Origin: Sophora flavescens
Lineage: Eukaryota > Streptophyta > Magnoliopsida > Fabales > Fabaceae
DNA: 64,000 bases
NCBI GenBank assembly: GCA_030762895.1
Contig: CM061070.1
Span: forward strand, 100,830,759-100,894,758
Direction: 5' to 3'
The notes under the pieces are model-generated. The model was given only the letters and a program-made list of their open reading frames with translations. It was not told the DNA's origin and did no database searches. This document shows positions 21,339-33,748 of the stretch, piece after piece. Position numbers and translations under genes: made by a program. The stretch's first letter is position 1, and every line of letters starts with the position of its first letter.

Positions 21339-22211
21339 TGTTCCTGCCACGGGTTAGAACCCTGTTTATACACTTGACCGTAATATACCGCAATCACTTT
21401 AGACCCAACCCATCAAGGTTTGGCCCAAAACATTGAGCCCACTCGGTCAATCGCCCTGCACCAGCCCACTCTCGGGAATATCCTTATAGTGCCGAGAGAC
21501 CCGACTAACCGGCCACATGAGCGCCTCTGCTGCCAAGCTGGCCATCCTGGTATCTCCTGGAGAGAGGAAGAGAGCACTCATGGGCAAACTCCGTAGGAAG
21601 ATCCGAGAGAGGACTCTCGATCAACCAATATATAAGGGGAGAGAGTCACCCCAGTCAAAACTCAACCCGACAAAGGACTAAGCAATTTACTCGGACCTGT
21701 AGGCAATTCCACAGGAGGTACTAGCCTCTCGGACGAAGGCTGGGTATCTCAAACGACCATCGTACCTGATAGATGAACTCGAATACCCTCAGGACAGTAC
21801 ACCTCGTTAGGGCTAGATGGCAATAAGGACGGACAACTGCTAGAAGGACACGCGTCGTGATGATATTGGAGACCCTCTGCAATATACGCTAATGGACCGA
21901 GGAGGGACCACGTGACGTACGAACAAGATCCCTACACATGTATATAAAGGGCAAGTCAGTCGCTAAGACACCAAGCCACCTTCCAGGAAAAAACCATAAT
22001 CATAGGGAATAACCTGAAACCCATTCCGCCGCCGGAACACCCATCTTCTCTACGAAACGCCACCATCATCTCTAGAACTACGTAAGCCTTGATTCCCTGC
22101 CGGGATACGTAGGAGCGAAATTATCACTCCATCAGGATCAATCCACAAAACCCCCACAGCTCCGTCGAGCCGGAACTCATTGTTCTTACCCGAACAAAAT
22201 TGGACGGAACG
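21339..22211 (+). repeat. 5' LTR of R4
   Basis: 873 bp, GC-richer than its surroundings, matching 53246-54124 throughout. A TATA box TATATAAA lies at 21952-21959, just downstream of a CACGTGACGTACG segment that has G-box character. Confidence 0.9.
21952..21959 (+). promoter_or_regulatory. TATA box in R4 5' LTR
   Basis: TATATAAA is followed by GGGCAAGTC; an ACGTGACGT motif about 40 bp upstream looks like a plant bZIP (G-box) site. Both are conserved in the 3' LTR copy at about 53850. Confidence 0.6.
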
Positions 22212-22213
22212 AT

Positions 22214-22231
22214 TGGCGCCCACCGTGGGAC
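22214..22231 (+). promoter_or_regulatory. Primer binding site of R4
   Basis: TGGCGCCCACCGTGGGAC begins two bases after the 5' LTR. The TGGCGCCCACCGTGGGG type is frequent in Tat/Ogre-like plant elements. Confidence 0.65.
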
Positions 22232-22528
22232 CTCGGTAAAACTATGCCCCGACCGCACATCGTACATCCTCCATCGTCGACACTAGCGATAGACTTTGAA
22301 TCCCCATAACTAGAGCTTTGTCGGTCGGATGACGCAACCTCACCCCGTCGTCATGGACATATTCAAATACCCACCAAGATCTCATAAATTTCCTAGAAGA
22401 TACACCTTCAGATCGCGATGAGCCATCATTTTTAAGCCTTGTTTGTAACCATCGGAGACACCTGAAGAGGACACACCACACAAACCATTGGATCTACTAG
22501 AGATAGATCCGTCATGGTAATTGTGCAT
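22232..22528 (+). other. Internal 5' remnant of R4
   Basis: A short frame from ATG 22243 is soon interrupted by stop codons; no Gag fold is recognisable. The segment is cut at 22528 by R5 and resumes at 49329. Confidence 0.45.
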
Positions 22529-23747
22529 TGATCAGCCTCTGGCTCATCTAGTTTTATGACTATTATGACCGTGGTTTTGTGCTAATTATATCTCATTTTC
22601 ACCCAAATTAGACTTGATTGCCTTCAAGCAACATTTTGAGTCGTTTACGCAGTTTTACGTTAATTTAGCTGATTTAGAGTCAAATAAAGCACTTATGCTA
22701 TTTCTTGTTTTCAGGACAATAAAGAGAAGCAATTCTGGAGTTTTTCGCCCCGCGAGAGGCTACTCGCCTCGCGAACCTGAAGGCTGACTGTGCCAGAAAA
22801 TGCAAACCTTTCTGTCTCGCCACGCGAACAGTGTCTCGCCTCGCGAGAAATCCAACCCTGAAGGACAGAGACCATCACGGCTTACCCGTGTTGAAGGTCA
22901 CAGACGTGACAGTTTGTAATTTGAAGAGTCTCGCCTCGCGAATGGTAAGCTTGCCTCGCGAGAAAGCCAAACAATGAAGACTGTTCATAATATTCACCTC
23001 GCGAAGGTATGATCGCCTCGCGAGCGCACGGAATCCAGAATCTGTACTTAAGTCTGTTTTAGGACAGAACTGATAATCTTTTCATCTTCTCTTCTTCTCT
23101 TTAGTTTAGACGGCTACGAAATTAGGTGTAGGTTTACGTTTGTAATGGAGAGCTAGTCTCCTTTGATTAATCTACTGTAATCGGGTTCCGCCTTCACTTG
23201 AGGTTTTGTAATTTCTGAACTTTATGCTATTCTCTTTCAATACCTGTTTTATATGTTCTGTTTGCTTAATTCAGAATCGTATAGAATAGGTGTTGATTTA
23301 TTTCGATGATTGTGTGTTCTTATACTTAATCGCGTTTGCTTAATTCGCGTGTGTTCGTTCATGTTCGCTTAGTTCATGAGTGCTTCACCCCGTTTGCTTA
23401 ATTCGGGAATAGGAACATATGTCTCATAGTATTGATTTCACTTGTTAATTGATGTTACAATCGAAAAGGGTTTTATTATCTGCTTAGGGCCTGGAATTAT
23501 ATAAATCGATGATAGTGGGAAACCGCGAACAGTAGGTTGATTGTTTTTTAGCTATTTGATAGTTATTTTATTTGCATTATTTTCTGCTCTGTTTTCTTAT
23601 TTGCATTTAAATCCACCCCCCAAAACTGATTTTGTGTTAGTAACAAACCAAGAGTCCTTGTGAGACGATACTCGAGTTGTCGTACTTTCCCTATCTACAT
23701 ATTTTTGTAAACCGCTCGCTTTTTGACGCGTGCGCGACAGCGTGTCA
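22529..23747 (+). repeat. 5' LTR of R5
   Basis: 1219 bp, starting TGATCAGCC and ending CGTGTCA. U3 contains seven or more CGCCTCGCGA-type motifs and a CACGGCTTACCCGTG palindrome between about 22750 and 23030. It is closely related to the LTRs of R7 and R10. Confidence 0.9.
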
Positions 23748-23751
23748 AAAT

Positions 23752-23769
23752 TGGCGTCGTTGCCGGGGA
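23752..23769 (+). promoter_or_regulatory. Primer binding site of R5
   Basis: TGGCGTCGTTGCCGGGGA differs by one base from TGGCGCCGTTGCCGGGGA, the complement of the 3' end of plant tRNA-Asp. Confidence 0.8.
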
Positions 23770-23837
23770 ACTCTTGTTGTTATTAACAGAAAATATTAAA
23801 AAAAAATTGCTGAATTGGTCTGGTTGTGAATTTACCC

Positions 23838-24376
23838 ATGAATGATTATATGAAAGGTTACATGCCTAATGTTAATTATGAATCACCATGCATATATTAT
23901 CCTGACTCTCCTGGTTTAATACATCGGTTGCCAAGGTTTAGTGGTCTTGCAGGTGAGAATCCGCAGGAGCATCTGAGGGAATTCCAGATTGTTTGTTCTA
24001 CAATGCTGAGGCCTAAAGGAATGACAGAAGACCACATCAAGATGAGAGCCTTCCCATTCTCACTTGAAGGTGCTGCAAAGGATTGGTTGTATTGTCTTGA
24101 GGCGAATTCCATCTCAACCTGGTTTGATTTGAAGAAAGTCTTCCTGTTGAGATACTTTCCTGCTTTCAGAGCTGCATCAATCAGGCGAGAGACATTTGGT
24201 ATTGGACAAGTTAATGAATCACCTCAAGCATATATAGCCAATATTTACAATCAAGGCAACAATCAGAACAGGCACAACATTCCTAACCCTTCCACTGATG
24301 AGTACCACCCCAGCTGGGGAAACCATCCCAACCCTTGGTATGGGGACTCACCCACGCAACAACAACTGATGTTACC
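23838..24376 (+). pseudogene. R5 Gag, N-terminal part (split by R6)
   Basis: The frame starts MNDYMKGYMPNVNYE and carries an Athila-type capsid core: LPRFSGLAGENPQEHLREF, MRAFPFSLEGAAKDWLYCLE, STWFDLKKVFLLRYFP and IRRETFGIGQ. The usual C-terminal half of the capsid (the HEYWERF region) is missing and the text jumps to a Gln/Asn-rich spacer. R6 is inserted after the Leu-Pro codons at 24376; the same frame resumes at 45773 with PAPPQNSPQ, so the gene was continuous before R6 arrived. Confidence 0.8.
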
Positions 24377-25754
24377 TGTTGACGAATCTGGGCAAGTATA
24401 CCCAGTCGTGCAAGTAATACGGTGGTAAGACCGGTTATCGTATCCACGGGGACTGCAACAAGTACTAGCACGTACCAATTCAATTACTATCTAAGCGATT
24501 CTTGGATTGAAGAGAGTTCTATGCTAACAAAAGTTAAAGTTAACTAAATAAGAAAGACAAACTCTTTTTATAATTTTCTCAAATACTTGGAAAGCAATAA
24601 AAGAAGGTTTTCAAATATGATAAAAGTAGCTGGGGTTAGGTTCACTAAACTTCATCCTCATGAAATGAAACAACTCACAAATAGTTTCTACTTCAATTAT
24701 GACAATCAATCCACTATTTTACTCAAGCCCCGATTCCTCGGATGACAAGAGCCTAAATCCCCTAATAGACCCTAATTCCTTAGGAGGCCTAGATTAGTGA
24801 ATTTGCATTAAGCTTAGGGATTACACAATTGCTAATAAACCCAGTTCCATTCCTAGATACAAGGATTACTAGGTGATTAATCTCAATTCCGGTTTCAACA
24901 CGAATTTTCCAATTGCATATTAAAACACAAATCGAGTCATGGGGGTGCTAGCCACAACAAGCATTAAGTACAGAAATCAACCACTCAATAACAAAGCAGA
25001 AACTGTATTGCAAGATTAAATCAAATACATGAAAATTCAGACATAGTTACCCTAACCCCAACCATGGGAGTTTAGTTATACATCATCAAAGGAAAAGGGA
25101 AAAGGAAAGATACTAAGATGAAGGAAGGGAAACACTCCATGGAAGGATGGACCCAGCCACCACAGCAGCAGAGAATCGTCCCCTAGGGTTTCTTGGCTGC
25201 CTCCTTTTCTCTCTAGTCCCAAAAACTCCCCCTGTTCTGTCTGCTGCGCTTCTATATATAGATCTGCTGCGCGTCATGGCCGTGATGGGCTCTGTTTCTG
25301 GCAGTTCTGGGAATTTTTAATCTCTCGCGTGGTGAGCCCCTTCTCGCGTCGTGAGCCTCCATTTCATGCCCGTGATCTCCATCACGGTCAAGCCGTGATG
25401 GATTCTGACTTGTGGTGGTTTTGGGTCACGACCGTGATGTGTATCACGGCCAGGCCGTGACAGACTCTGACTTTTGCCTTCTGCTCTGATTCATCATGGC
25501 CGTGATGGTCATCACGGCCAGGCCGTGATGGGCTCTGTTTGGCTCATATTCTTCACTTTTCAAGCTCTATTTCATCCAAGCTCCATCAAGGCTAATTTTG
25601 AGCATTTTTCCTTGAATTCCTGCAAAACAACACCAAGAAACCGCTTCACCCGTTCCAAGGGAAAATCTAACTAAAATCAAATAAAGAATGCCTAATCTAT
25701 ATGCAAAATGCATGCAAAAGTATATAGAAAATATCATGTAAAATCACACTCTCA
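24377..25754 (-). repeat. 3' LTR of R6
   Basis: 1378 bp, nearly identical to the split 5' LTR. Around 25270-25530 it holds several CACGGCCGTGATGG/CATCACGGCCAGGCCGTGAT palindromes and CTCGCGTnGTGAGCC motifs. Confidence 0.9.
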
Positions 25755-27409
25755 AATCACCCCAAGCTTATTCAGTTGCTTGTCCTCAAGCAATCACCAA
25801 GGCCAGAAGAATAAACAGAATATGGATAGTGAATTAAGAACCCGAGCCAATGATCCAAGTAATAGGCAATTCAAACAATTCAGCAAGAGACAATCAATTC
25901 AAGTCCAAATAGAGGCTTAGGTTCCTTAGACTCATGTTCTCACTGATTTGGGCACTCTTTCTCACTTGAAGCTCACCCCAAGCTTGTTCATTTGCTTGGC
26001 TCTCTTTTCTCCCTCACTCAAGTGTTTAGGGGATAAGACATTTCACTCAATTTTCCTCAAGGGATGAATCCTACCATAGGCTTGACTATCAACCAAATCT
26101 CTACTTTATTAATGAAAACAATTTAGAATCAAGAGGTCTTTCACTTGGTTGTAACGTGGCCATGGGATTAATCGTTAGGTGGGGATAACAAGAAAATGAC
26201 ATTTCAAAAGGCTACATAAACATCAACATTTGCAAAGCATGACCTTCTAAAATACCTTTTGGGTTTCAATTCACTTTCCACCTTTCTTTTCTTTCCTTTT
26301 CTTTTTATTTTTCATTTTTCTTTTTGTCATCCCCTTCTCTATTTATTTTTATTTTTTCTTTTCTTTTTCTTTTATTTGGAGAAGGGGAGATTTTTTTTTT
26401 CAACTCAAGAGAATTATTTTTTTCCGATTCTTTTCCCAAACTTTTTCGACTACCTTTTTACCCTTTTGTAATACTTTAGAAGGTCCCTTATCAAACATAT
26501 TTATCCACATATTTCAGGGTACCAAGAAAAGCATTTTTATTTCATGTAGGCTCAAAATTGGGCAACTAAGGGGTAGCATTTCATCATTCAAAACTCAGAA
26601 GGCCAGAAAAATACCTATTGCCTCAATCATTTTCAAAAATGTTTTCAAAAAATTTTAAGCTTCAAAATGGTTTCAAGTCAAGTTCTAGAGAAAATCATCC
26701 AAGAGGAATAACACTCTAACACAAAGAATGGGGTATATTTGGTGAGTACCCCTTTGGCTCAAAATCTCACATTTTAGTTCAGAATCAATGAGCAACACAA
26801 ATCTATAGAACCATATACTAATTATCAACTATCACAGATTATCTCAAACATTTTCATTTGCAGCCATTTCACAAGAATGAAAAAATTGGGTTCAACACTT
26901 CACTATCACAAGTTATTTGGCACTTAGTTCTCACAATTGGATGCAAAATTCAGGCAAGGGGCAATCTAATAATGTGACATGCAAAGCTATCATTTTCACT
27001 ATATAAATGCAATATGAATAGATGCAAAATATGAACATGCAAAAATACCCCTACCCCAAGCTTAAAAATTTACATTGTCCCCAATGTAAACAATCAAGTT
27101 GGAGATAGGAGAAGAAAAATAAAATAAAACAAAAAAAAAAAATGGAACGGCTTACCGAGGCGGTAGCGGGTGTTGACTTTGCTTTTTCTTATCTTCTTGC
27201 TCTTCCCTCCTTCCTTATTACCCTGCAAACACTTGGCAATTCTCAATTTATTATTTTTCCTCTTGAGCTTCTCAAATTATTCAACAGGTAAAGATCAAGA
27301 ACAAAATTATTAAGAAAATGAAAACAACTAAAGAGAAGGGTTAAGAAACGTTGGGTTGCCTCCCAATAAGCGCTTCTTTAACGTCACTAGCTTGACGGGC
27401 TTCTTTCAA
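25755..27409 (-). other. 3' noncoding region of R6
   Basis: No gene. Read on the element's sense strand it contains an A-rich purine tract (plus-strand pyrimidines at about 26280-26460) some 530 bp before the 3' LTR. It ends next to the LTR with GAGGACAAGCAACTGAATAA and AGCTTGGGGTGATTTGA, the likely polypurine tract. R5, R7 and R10 have the same layout. Confidence 0.55.
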
Positions 27410-29277
27410 TTAACCGGGGTCTGCTGGGCATAGAAGTGCAAGAGCACTTTTCTTCCATGGAACTCCTGTAAAGAGCTGATTTTGCTTATAGGACCAACCT
27501 TTGTGCTTCCCTTTTTCCCCTTTCACTCTGGCCCTCTTGCCCTTTTTCTTACTCCTTCCTTGCGGAGGTTCTGTTTTCACAAGATGAGCAGATCCAACTT
27601 CATCACCAACTGATACATCATTTGTCTTGCAGAGCTTCATAGTTGCTTTCGTGTTGTGCTTTTCCTTCTTCTCTGGAGTAGAGGGGTGGTGTTGATGTTC
27701 AATGACTTCCTTATCTACTGTATCCACCATGTCCATGCGGAAACACTCCTCTTCATCGCTCTTACTATGCATAGCTTCCAATACATTGAAAGTGACTGTT
27801 TCATCTTGCACTCTGAATTGCAGCTGGCCTTTTTCCACATCTATCAAAGCTCGCCTGATTCGTAAAAGGTCTCCCCAGTATGAGCGGAACTTCTCCATCC
27901 TCCTCCATGTCTAAAACCACAAAGTCCACTGGGAAGATAAACTTATCCACCTTTACCAGAACATCTTCCAAGATACCATAAGGATGCTTGATTGATCTGT
28001 CAGCTAACTGTAATGCCATCCTGGTTGGTTTCACCTTTCCACCACCAAGCTTGTTTAAAATGGAAAGCGGCATCAAATTGATACTCGCTCCCAAATCACA
28101 TAAGGCTTTTTTGATAGCAACACTCCCAATAGTGCAAGGGATTGTAAAACTCCCAGGATCTTTCAGCTTCGGAGGTAGCTTCCTTTGCAATATCGCACCG
28201 CACTCCTTAGTTAAGGCAACAGTTTCACCTTCTTTAATCTTTCTTTTCTTCGTGAGCAGTTCCTTCATGAATTTTGCATAATTGGGCATCTGCTCAAGTG
28301 CTTCAGCAAAAGGGATATTGATCTGCAACCTCTTGAAAATATCAAGGAACTTGGCAAATTGTTCGTCTTTCTCTTTTTTCTTGCTCAAGTGGGGATAAGG
28401 CAACTTCACATAATAGGGGATCACTTGAGGTTTGTCTCCATCCTTCAAAATCTGACTCTTAGTTCTCCTCAAAATGGAATTCTCATCTACTAGCTTCTCC
28501 CTCTTGTCTTTTTTACTGACCTTTTCTTCTTCCTCAACTATAACATCTTCACCTTTTTCTTCTTTTTCCTCAGCATTCAATTCTGTTTTCCCATCAACTT
28601 TCTGATTCTTCACCAAAGGTTCACCTCCCACATTCTCAAAACTTTTTCCACTCCTCAAAACAATAGCATTGCAATGCTCCTTCGGATTAGTTTGAGTGTT
28701 ACCAGAAAAACCGCTGCTAGTTTGCTCCGCTAGGTGCTTTGCAATTTGGCCAACTTGAACCTCCAGATTCTTTATAGAAGCATCGGTATTTTTCTGGTTC
28801 GTCATGGACAACTTCATGAACTGATTGAGTGTGTTCTCCAGAATAGAAACCCGATCTTGAAGCGGTTGTGTAGGAGGAGGCTTGCTTGTTTGCCCGGCAT
28901 CTTGATTCCAACCAAAATATGGTTGATTCCTCCACCCTTGGTTGTTGCCTTGTCGCCCATAGTTCCCCATATAATTGGCTTCTTCATGGGAACTAGGTGG
29001 TGCCTCACATCTTCCATTCTCATGATCATCTCCACAAAAATCACATCTCAGTACCTGTTGGTGTGGCATGGTCATCCCTTGAACAGTTTGGAGTTGTTGT
29101 GGGAGTTGAGCTAGTTGTTTGGTAAGAGACTCCAATTGTTGTGTCATGATCTTGTTCTGAGCCAACAATGCGGTTTGTGAATCTAACTCCAACACTCCCC
29201 TTCTTCGTGTGGGACCCCGATCATGATGCATCAAGTAATCATTAGAGGCCATTGCTTCTATCAAAGTCAGGGCTTCC
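27410..29277 (-). pseudogene. R6 Gag C-terminus and aspartic protease
   Basis: Reading leftward from 29277, the frame gives EALTLIEAMASNDYLMHH, then a zinc-knuckle-like CDFCGDDHENGRC (C-x2-C-x4-H-x4-C), Gln-rich spacers and a charged linker. Next comes an Athila-type protease core, ALCDLGASINLMPLSI, where DLG replaces the canonical DSG/DTG as in other Athila elements, and later PLILGRPF. A frameshift near 27880-27900 splits it from RALIDVEKGQLQFRV and a Lys-rich tail ending LCPADPG. Nothing resembling reverse transcriptase follows. Removing R7 and one CTTCC joins this frame directly to the segment at 35044-35819. Confidence 0.85.
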
Positions 29278-30542
29278 TGATGAGCCTCTGTTTGACTGGT
29301 TTTATAACTAGTAAAGACCTTGGCTTTGTGCTAATTTTATATCATTTTCACCCAAATTAGACTTGATTGTCCTTAAGTAGTATTTTGAGTCTGTAAAGTG
29401 TTTTTATGTTAATTTAGTTGATTTGGAGTTAAATAAAGTACTTATGTTATTTTCTGTTTTTCAGGTTAATAAAAAGGAATAATTCTGGTCTTTCGCCCCG
29501 CGAGTCATCCAAGCCCAGAAAGTCAGAGACGATCACGGTTTACCCGTGTTGAAGGTCACGGCTGTGGCAGTTTTGAAGTTGAAGCGTTCGCCTCGCGAGA
29601 ATCCATTCGCCTCGCGAGCCTGGAAGTCAGAAAGCATCACGGTTGGCCCCTGATGTCCATAACGGGCGTAATAAGAAGACTCTTCAGATTCTCGCCTCGC
29701 GAATAGGTGTTCGCCTCGCGAGAATACCAAAGGTTGCAGACTGTTCACAATTTCCGCGTCGCGAGAGAGGCTTCGCCTCGCGAGAAAGCTGATTCCAGAA
29801 ATTGTATTTAAGCGTTTTAGACAGAACTGAAGGGAGTTGGTCAGAGAGTTAGCCAGTTTTGGCTAGTTCTTAGGAAGTAGTAGTAGTTCGTCTTCTTTTC
29901 TTAGATATGTTTTGTTTTTCTTTTGTAATGGAGAACTAGTCTCCTAGATTAATCTACTGGGATTGGTTTCAATTACGCTTGAGGTTCTGGATTTCCTATT
30001 TGAACTGCTATTCCTTTTCAGTACTGTTCTACATGTTTCTGTTTGCTTAATTCAGATGTGTGTAGGATTAGTATTGATTTATTTCGATGATTGTATGTTC
30101 CTATATATAATCGCGTTTGCTTAATTCGCGTGTGTTCAATCATGTCCGCTTAGTTCATTAGTGATTCACCCCGTTTGCTTAATTCGGGAATAGGAATATA
30201 TGTCTCGTAGTATTGATTTCGCTTGTAAATTGATGCTACAATCGGAAAGGGATTAGAATCTGCTTAGGGCTTGGATTTATTTGAACCAATGATAGTCGAA
30301 AACCAAGAACAGTAGGTTAATCGTCTTTAGTTTATTTGCTATTCTCTTTAACTGCTTTGTTTTCATTGTTTTGTTTTCTTTATTTTATTTCAATCCAAAA
30401 CCCCCCCAAAACTAACTTTTGATTTTCTGTTAATAATAACAACACTAAAGAGTCCTTGAGAGACGATACTCGAGTTGTCGCTCTATACTACATTATTTTA
30501 ATAATCGCTCTTTCTTTTTGGCGCGTGGCGACAGTGCGGTCA
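29278..30542 (+). repeat. 5' LTR of R7
   Basis: 1265 bp. Compared with the 3' LTR it lacks a short segment of about 19 bp between two CGCCCCGCGA repeats near 29495, and its C-tract near 30400 is short. It carries the family CGCCTCGCGAG motifs at 29585-29785. Confidence 0.92.
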
Positions 30543-30547
30543 AAAAT

Positions 30548-30565
30548 TGGCGCCGTTGCCGGGGA
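30548..30565 (+). promoter_or_regulatory. Primer binding site of R7
   Basis: TGGCGCCGTTGCCGGGGA is an exact complement of the plant tRNA-Asp 3' end including CCA, five bases after the 5' LTR. Confidence 0.85.
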
Positions 30566-30656
30566 CTCTTGTTTGTTGTTATTAGCAGGAAAAAAAAATT
30601 CTCTTTGCTAAATTAGTTTTGTCTGTTTTGTCTGGTTGTGAATTTTAGCACCCCCC

Positions 30657-31421
30657 ATGGATAATTATATGCGAAATTACATGCCTAATGTTTACTATGA
30701 ACCACCACCATGCATATATTTTCCTGATTTTCTTGGTTTATCACACTGGTTGCCAAGGTTTAGTGGTTTTGCAGGTGAAAATCCGCAGGAGCATCTGAGG
30801 GAATTCCAGATTGCTTGTTCTATAATGCTGAGACCTGCAGGAATAACAGAAGATCACATTCAGTTGGAAGCTTTCCAGTTCTCACTTGAAGGTGCTGCAA
30901 GAGATTGGTTGTATTGTCTTGATGAGAATTCCATCTCAAGCTGGTTTGATTTGAAGGAAGCCTTCCTGTTGAGCTGGGGAAACTATCTAAACCCTTGGTA
31001 TGGGGACTCACAACTGATGTTACCACTGGCACCACCACCGAACCCTCCCCAAGTGACCACCTCTGCATTTTCCGAACCTTCACTAGAGGATCTGTTCAAG
31101 CAATTGACTGCACAAATTGAAGCAAGTAATCTCGAATTTCAACGGATGATGGAGGCAAGTAATCTTGAATATCAGAGGGGAGAAGCTGAATCTCAGAAGT
31201 TGGCCATGCAAATTGATCAAATTGTCGCCAACTCGGCTGCACGGCTAACTCCACAGCCCCTTGAAGAACATACAGAGTCACAAGTTATTTTTGAAAATAT
31301 TTCTGATGATAATGTTGATAATGTTTCTATTGATGAACTGTGTGTTGAATCCCCTTATTCTAATGCATGTGATGATTGTTATTGTTCTGGGCACTGCTTT
31401 GTGTGTAGAATGTTATTTTGA
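30657..31421 (+). pseudogene. R7 gag-derived ORF, N-terminal part
   Basis: The 254-codon frame starts MDNYMRNYMPNVYYE after CCCCCC. It keeps the first half of the capsid core (LPRFSGFAGENPQEHLREF, EGAARDWLYCLDE, SSWFDLKEAFLL) and then jumps directly to SWGNYLNPWYGDSQLMLP, so the rest of the capsid has been deleted in frame. A helical segment (PSLEDLFKQLTAQIEASNLE) and an acidic stretch with CDDC and CFVC pairs follow. It stops at 31421; the homologous text continues in other frames up to 32316. It belongs with the R5 and R10 proteins. Confidence 0.75.
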
Positions 31422-32316
31422 AAGGTATGTTAAGCAAAGCATCCATATGGAACAGGAGACAGATGAGGTTGAGGGCCATGTTCATATAGGAAATGAGCAT
31501 CAGGAGGATCAGGAGAACATTTGCTCCACCGTGCTTGAGGATAAAGAAGAATCTTTGGTCTTAGATGCAGGTGTTGAAAGTGATGGGGTGGATGAACCGT
31601 AGGTGCGAAAGTCCGGACAATCGAGACCTTTACTAACTCAGTTTCTTTTACTACATGTACTAACCTCAGATCGACACTAACCCGTGTCTTTGTTTGTGCT
31701 GGGTTTCTTGACTCTATTTTGCGGGGTGATAGTGAGAGTGAAGTCGCCTGCCTTGGTCGAAGTTCCAACTATACCATCCATTGAGCAGCCACCCTCCTCA
31801 GTTTCTTGTAATATATCTATTGACTGTACTAACTCTAACCTTTCTGTGGTGTGTCCTGAAATTTCTGCAGGTTTAACAAGTGATGAATCCGGTAGTGCAG
31901 TGGATGAAGACCTTGCAGAAGTTGAAGCAGCACCAGTAACCCCAGCTAACTGTTTGCCACCTCCCCCTGTGGAACCAAAAGCTCTGGATTTTGTACCCTT
32001 GGATTTTGCACCATGGCCAGTCCAAGAGGTTGAGCCCCACTTCTATTGGGAGGATTTTATTGAGAAAGAGGTCAACCTTGACCCAAAAGGGAGTGAGAAG
32101 TCCGCCGCACTTGGCGAGGTTACCATGACTATCAACCACTCATCTCCATATAAAGGCTGCAAGTTAGGGAAGCACGGAATGAGCTTCCAGTCTTTGTTCA
32201 TCACTTGGGCAGTATGCTGCACACCATGGGATCCAGGAGGATCATTCTGCAACTTGAGCATCCCGTGGACACTGTATCACAGACAGTGGGATCCTGGTGG
32301 AACCGCCCTCCAATGA
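31422..32316 (+). pseudogene. R7 gag-derived ORF, C-terminal part
   Basis: This continues the R7 protein after frameshifts; the open part runs from about 31684 to 32316. It has a Cys-containing acidic region (NISIDCTNSN, SVVCPEISAG), a Pro-rich linker (PANCLPPPPVEP), then APWPVQEVEPHFYWEDF, the block GSEKSAALGEVT and GCKLGKHGMSF, ending with two copies of WDPGG. The same C-terminal block is in R5 and R10. Function is unknown; I could not match it to a described domain. Confidence 0.7.
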
Positions 32317-33748
32317 GTTTTCCTTTCCCTCACTCTGATTTTATTGTTATGTTGTTTCATTGGGGACAATGCATGTTTTAAGTGTGGGGGAGGGAATTAG
32401 TTGTAGTTTTTCCTTTTCTTTGAATAAAGCTCCTGAATAATTTGAGAAGCTCAGGAGTATTTGTGTGTTGAGTCTTTTATTGGCAAGTTTGATGGATTTG
32501 GTTGAATTTGCATAGATGGATTGCATGATAGTGTTGACTGTTTTCCCCCTAGGATTTGAAATTTTTTTTGAAAAATGATCCCCATGTGATTGAAAACTGA
32601 ACTTTGAGATTTTATTATGATGGCATGATTTATGATAAGTTTGGGGTGATAGGAAGCACACACTAGGGATAGAATCTCTTTCAAATAACTTGCAAAAATG
32701 TCCAGGTGAGGTTTTGAGCCTACAACATGTTTTTAACTGTGAGAATCACTTTCAAGTTGCACTTCCCCGAATTTGCTTGAATCTCTTTTTGGTTTGCATG
32801 ATTATGTGTTTGCTTCAAATGATTTAGGAATTTTCTTTGTAAATAGCTACTTAGCCAAAAATAACCAATTCCTAATGCATGTTCCCTAGTTAGCCCCATT
32901 GAGCCTATTAGTCTGTTAATTCTTGATAACCTAATGTTATAAGCCCAAAAATCTGGAAAACCATGTTAACCTGATCTTAGGATTAGGAGAGCATGGAATC
33001 TTAGAATGGGTGCAAGAAACTAAAGTTTGGAGTGGCTGCAAGGTGTAATATGTTGTTTGGGATTGAGAAAAAAAATTTATGTGAAAAAAAAAGAAAAAAA
33101 AAGAAAGAAGAAAAACAATAAAAAAAAGCAAAAATGCCAAAAAGAAATAAAAAGGTTGTAGTCACCCAAGGCAAAATGAAAAATGAAAAAGGAACTTGAG
33201 TGAATTTCAAAGTGTAAATAATGTTCATGCTCTCTTAGTTCCTAGGGTCTTCAGCCTAGTTCCTTTGTATATCCTACCCTTAGCCAGGCCCCATTACAAC
33301 CCATAAAAGACCTTCTGACGTTGCTTGCATGTTTTCTGTGGGAACCATTTTGAGATGAAAATCAAATTTATGGGAAGTGCTTCTGAAAAGTGAAATTGAG
33401 TGCAATGTTGCTAGCCTGACACAAACTGAGCGATGAGTGAACACAAATTTCCCTTGTGAGGAAGGCTGTTGTTTGAATTTGGTGATCTCTCTTTTGTGTG
33501 TGACTTGGATTCCCTGCTTAGATTGATGATTGTTTGAATGATGAAATTCTCAGATGTTTAGAATAAATGATTGTGGGGATTACTTTGTTTGAAAGGGGGG
33601 AACATTGAAAGAAAAATTGTTTTGTTAAATTGCTTGAAATCTGTGTAAAGTTGATTGAATCCTTAAGCTTGCCATGTTTTGTCAAGTCTGAGTCCTGTTT
33701 AAGTTTTAGTTTGCTTGGGGACAAGCAAAGTTTAAGTTTGGGGTATTT
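32317..33748 (+). other. Conserved 3' noncoding region of R7
   Basis: About 1.4 kb without a credible ORF. It aligns along its length with 46639-48121 (R5) and 60647-62042 (R10). Landmarks are AAGTGTGGGGGAGGG near 32379, GGAAGCACACACTAGGGATA near 32652, an A-rich tract at 33067-33128, and GGGGACAAGCAAAGTTTAAG just before the 3' LTR, which includes the polypurine tract. Confidence 0.65.

Noticed and set aside
22750..23030. Regularly recurring CGCCTCGCGAG words considered as a CRISPR-like array
   Set aside because: Spacing is irregular, the spacers are conserved between elements, and the setting is a plant LTR; no CRISPR array is present.
33067..33228. Phe-rich minus-strand frames over A-rich tracts (also near 47395-47604 and 61224-61466)
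   Set aside because: They are artefacts of poly-A runs in the noncoding 3' regions of R7, R5 and R10.
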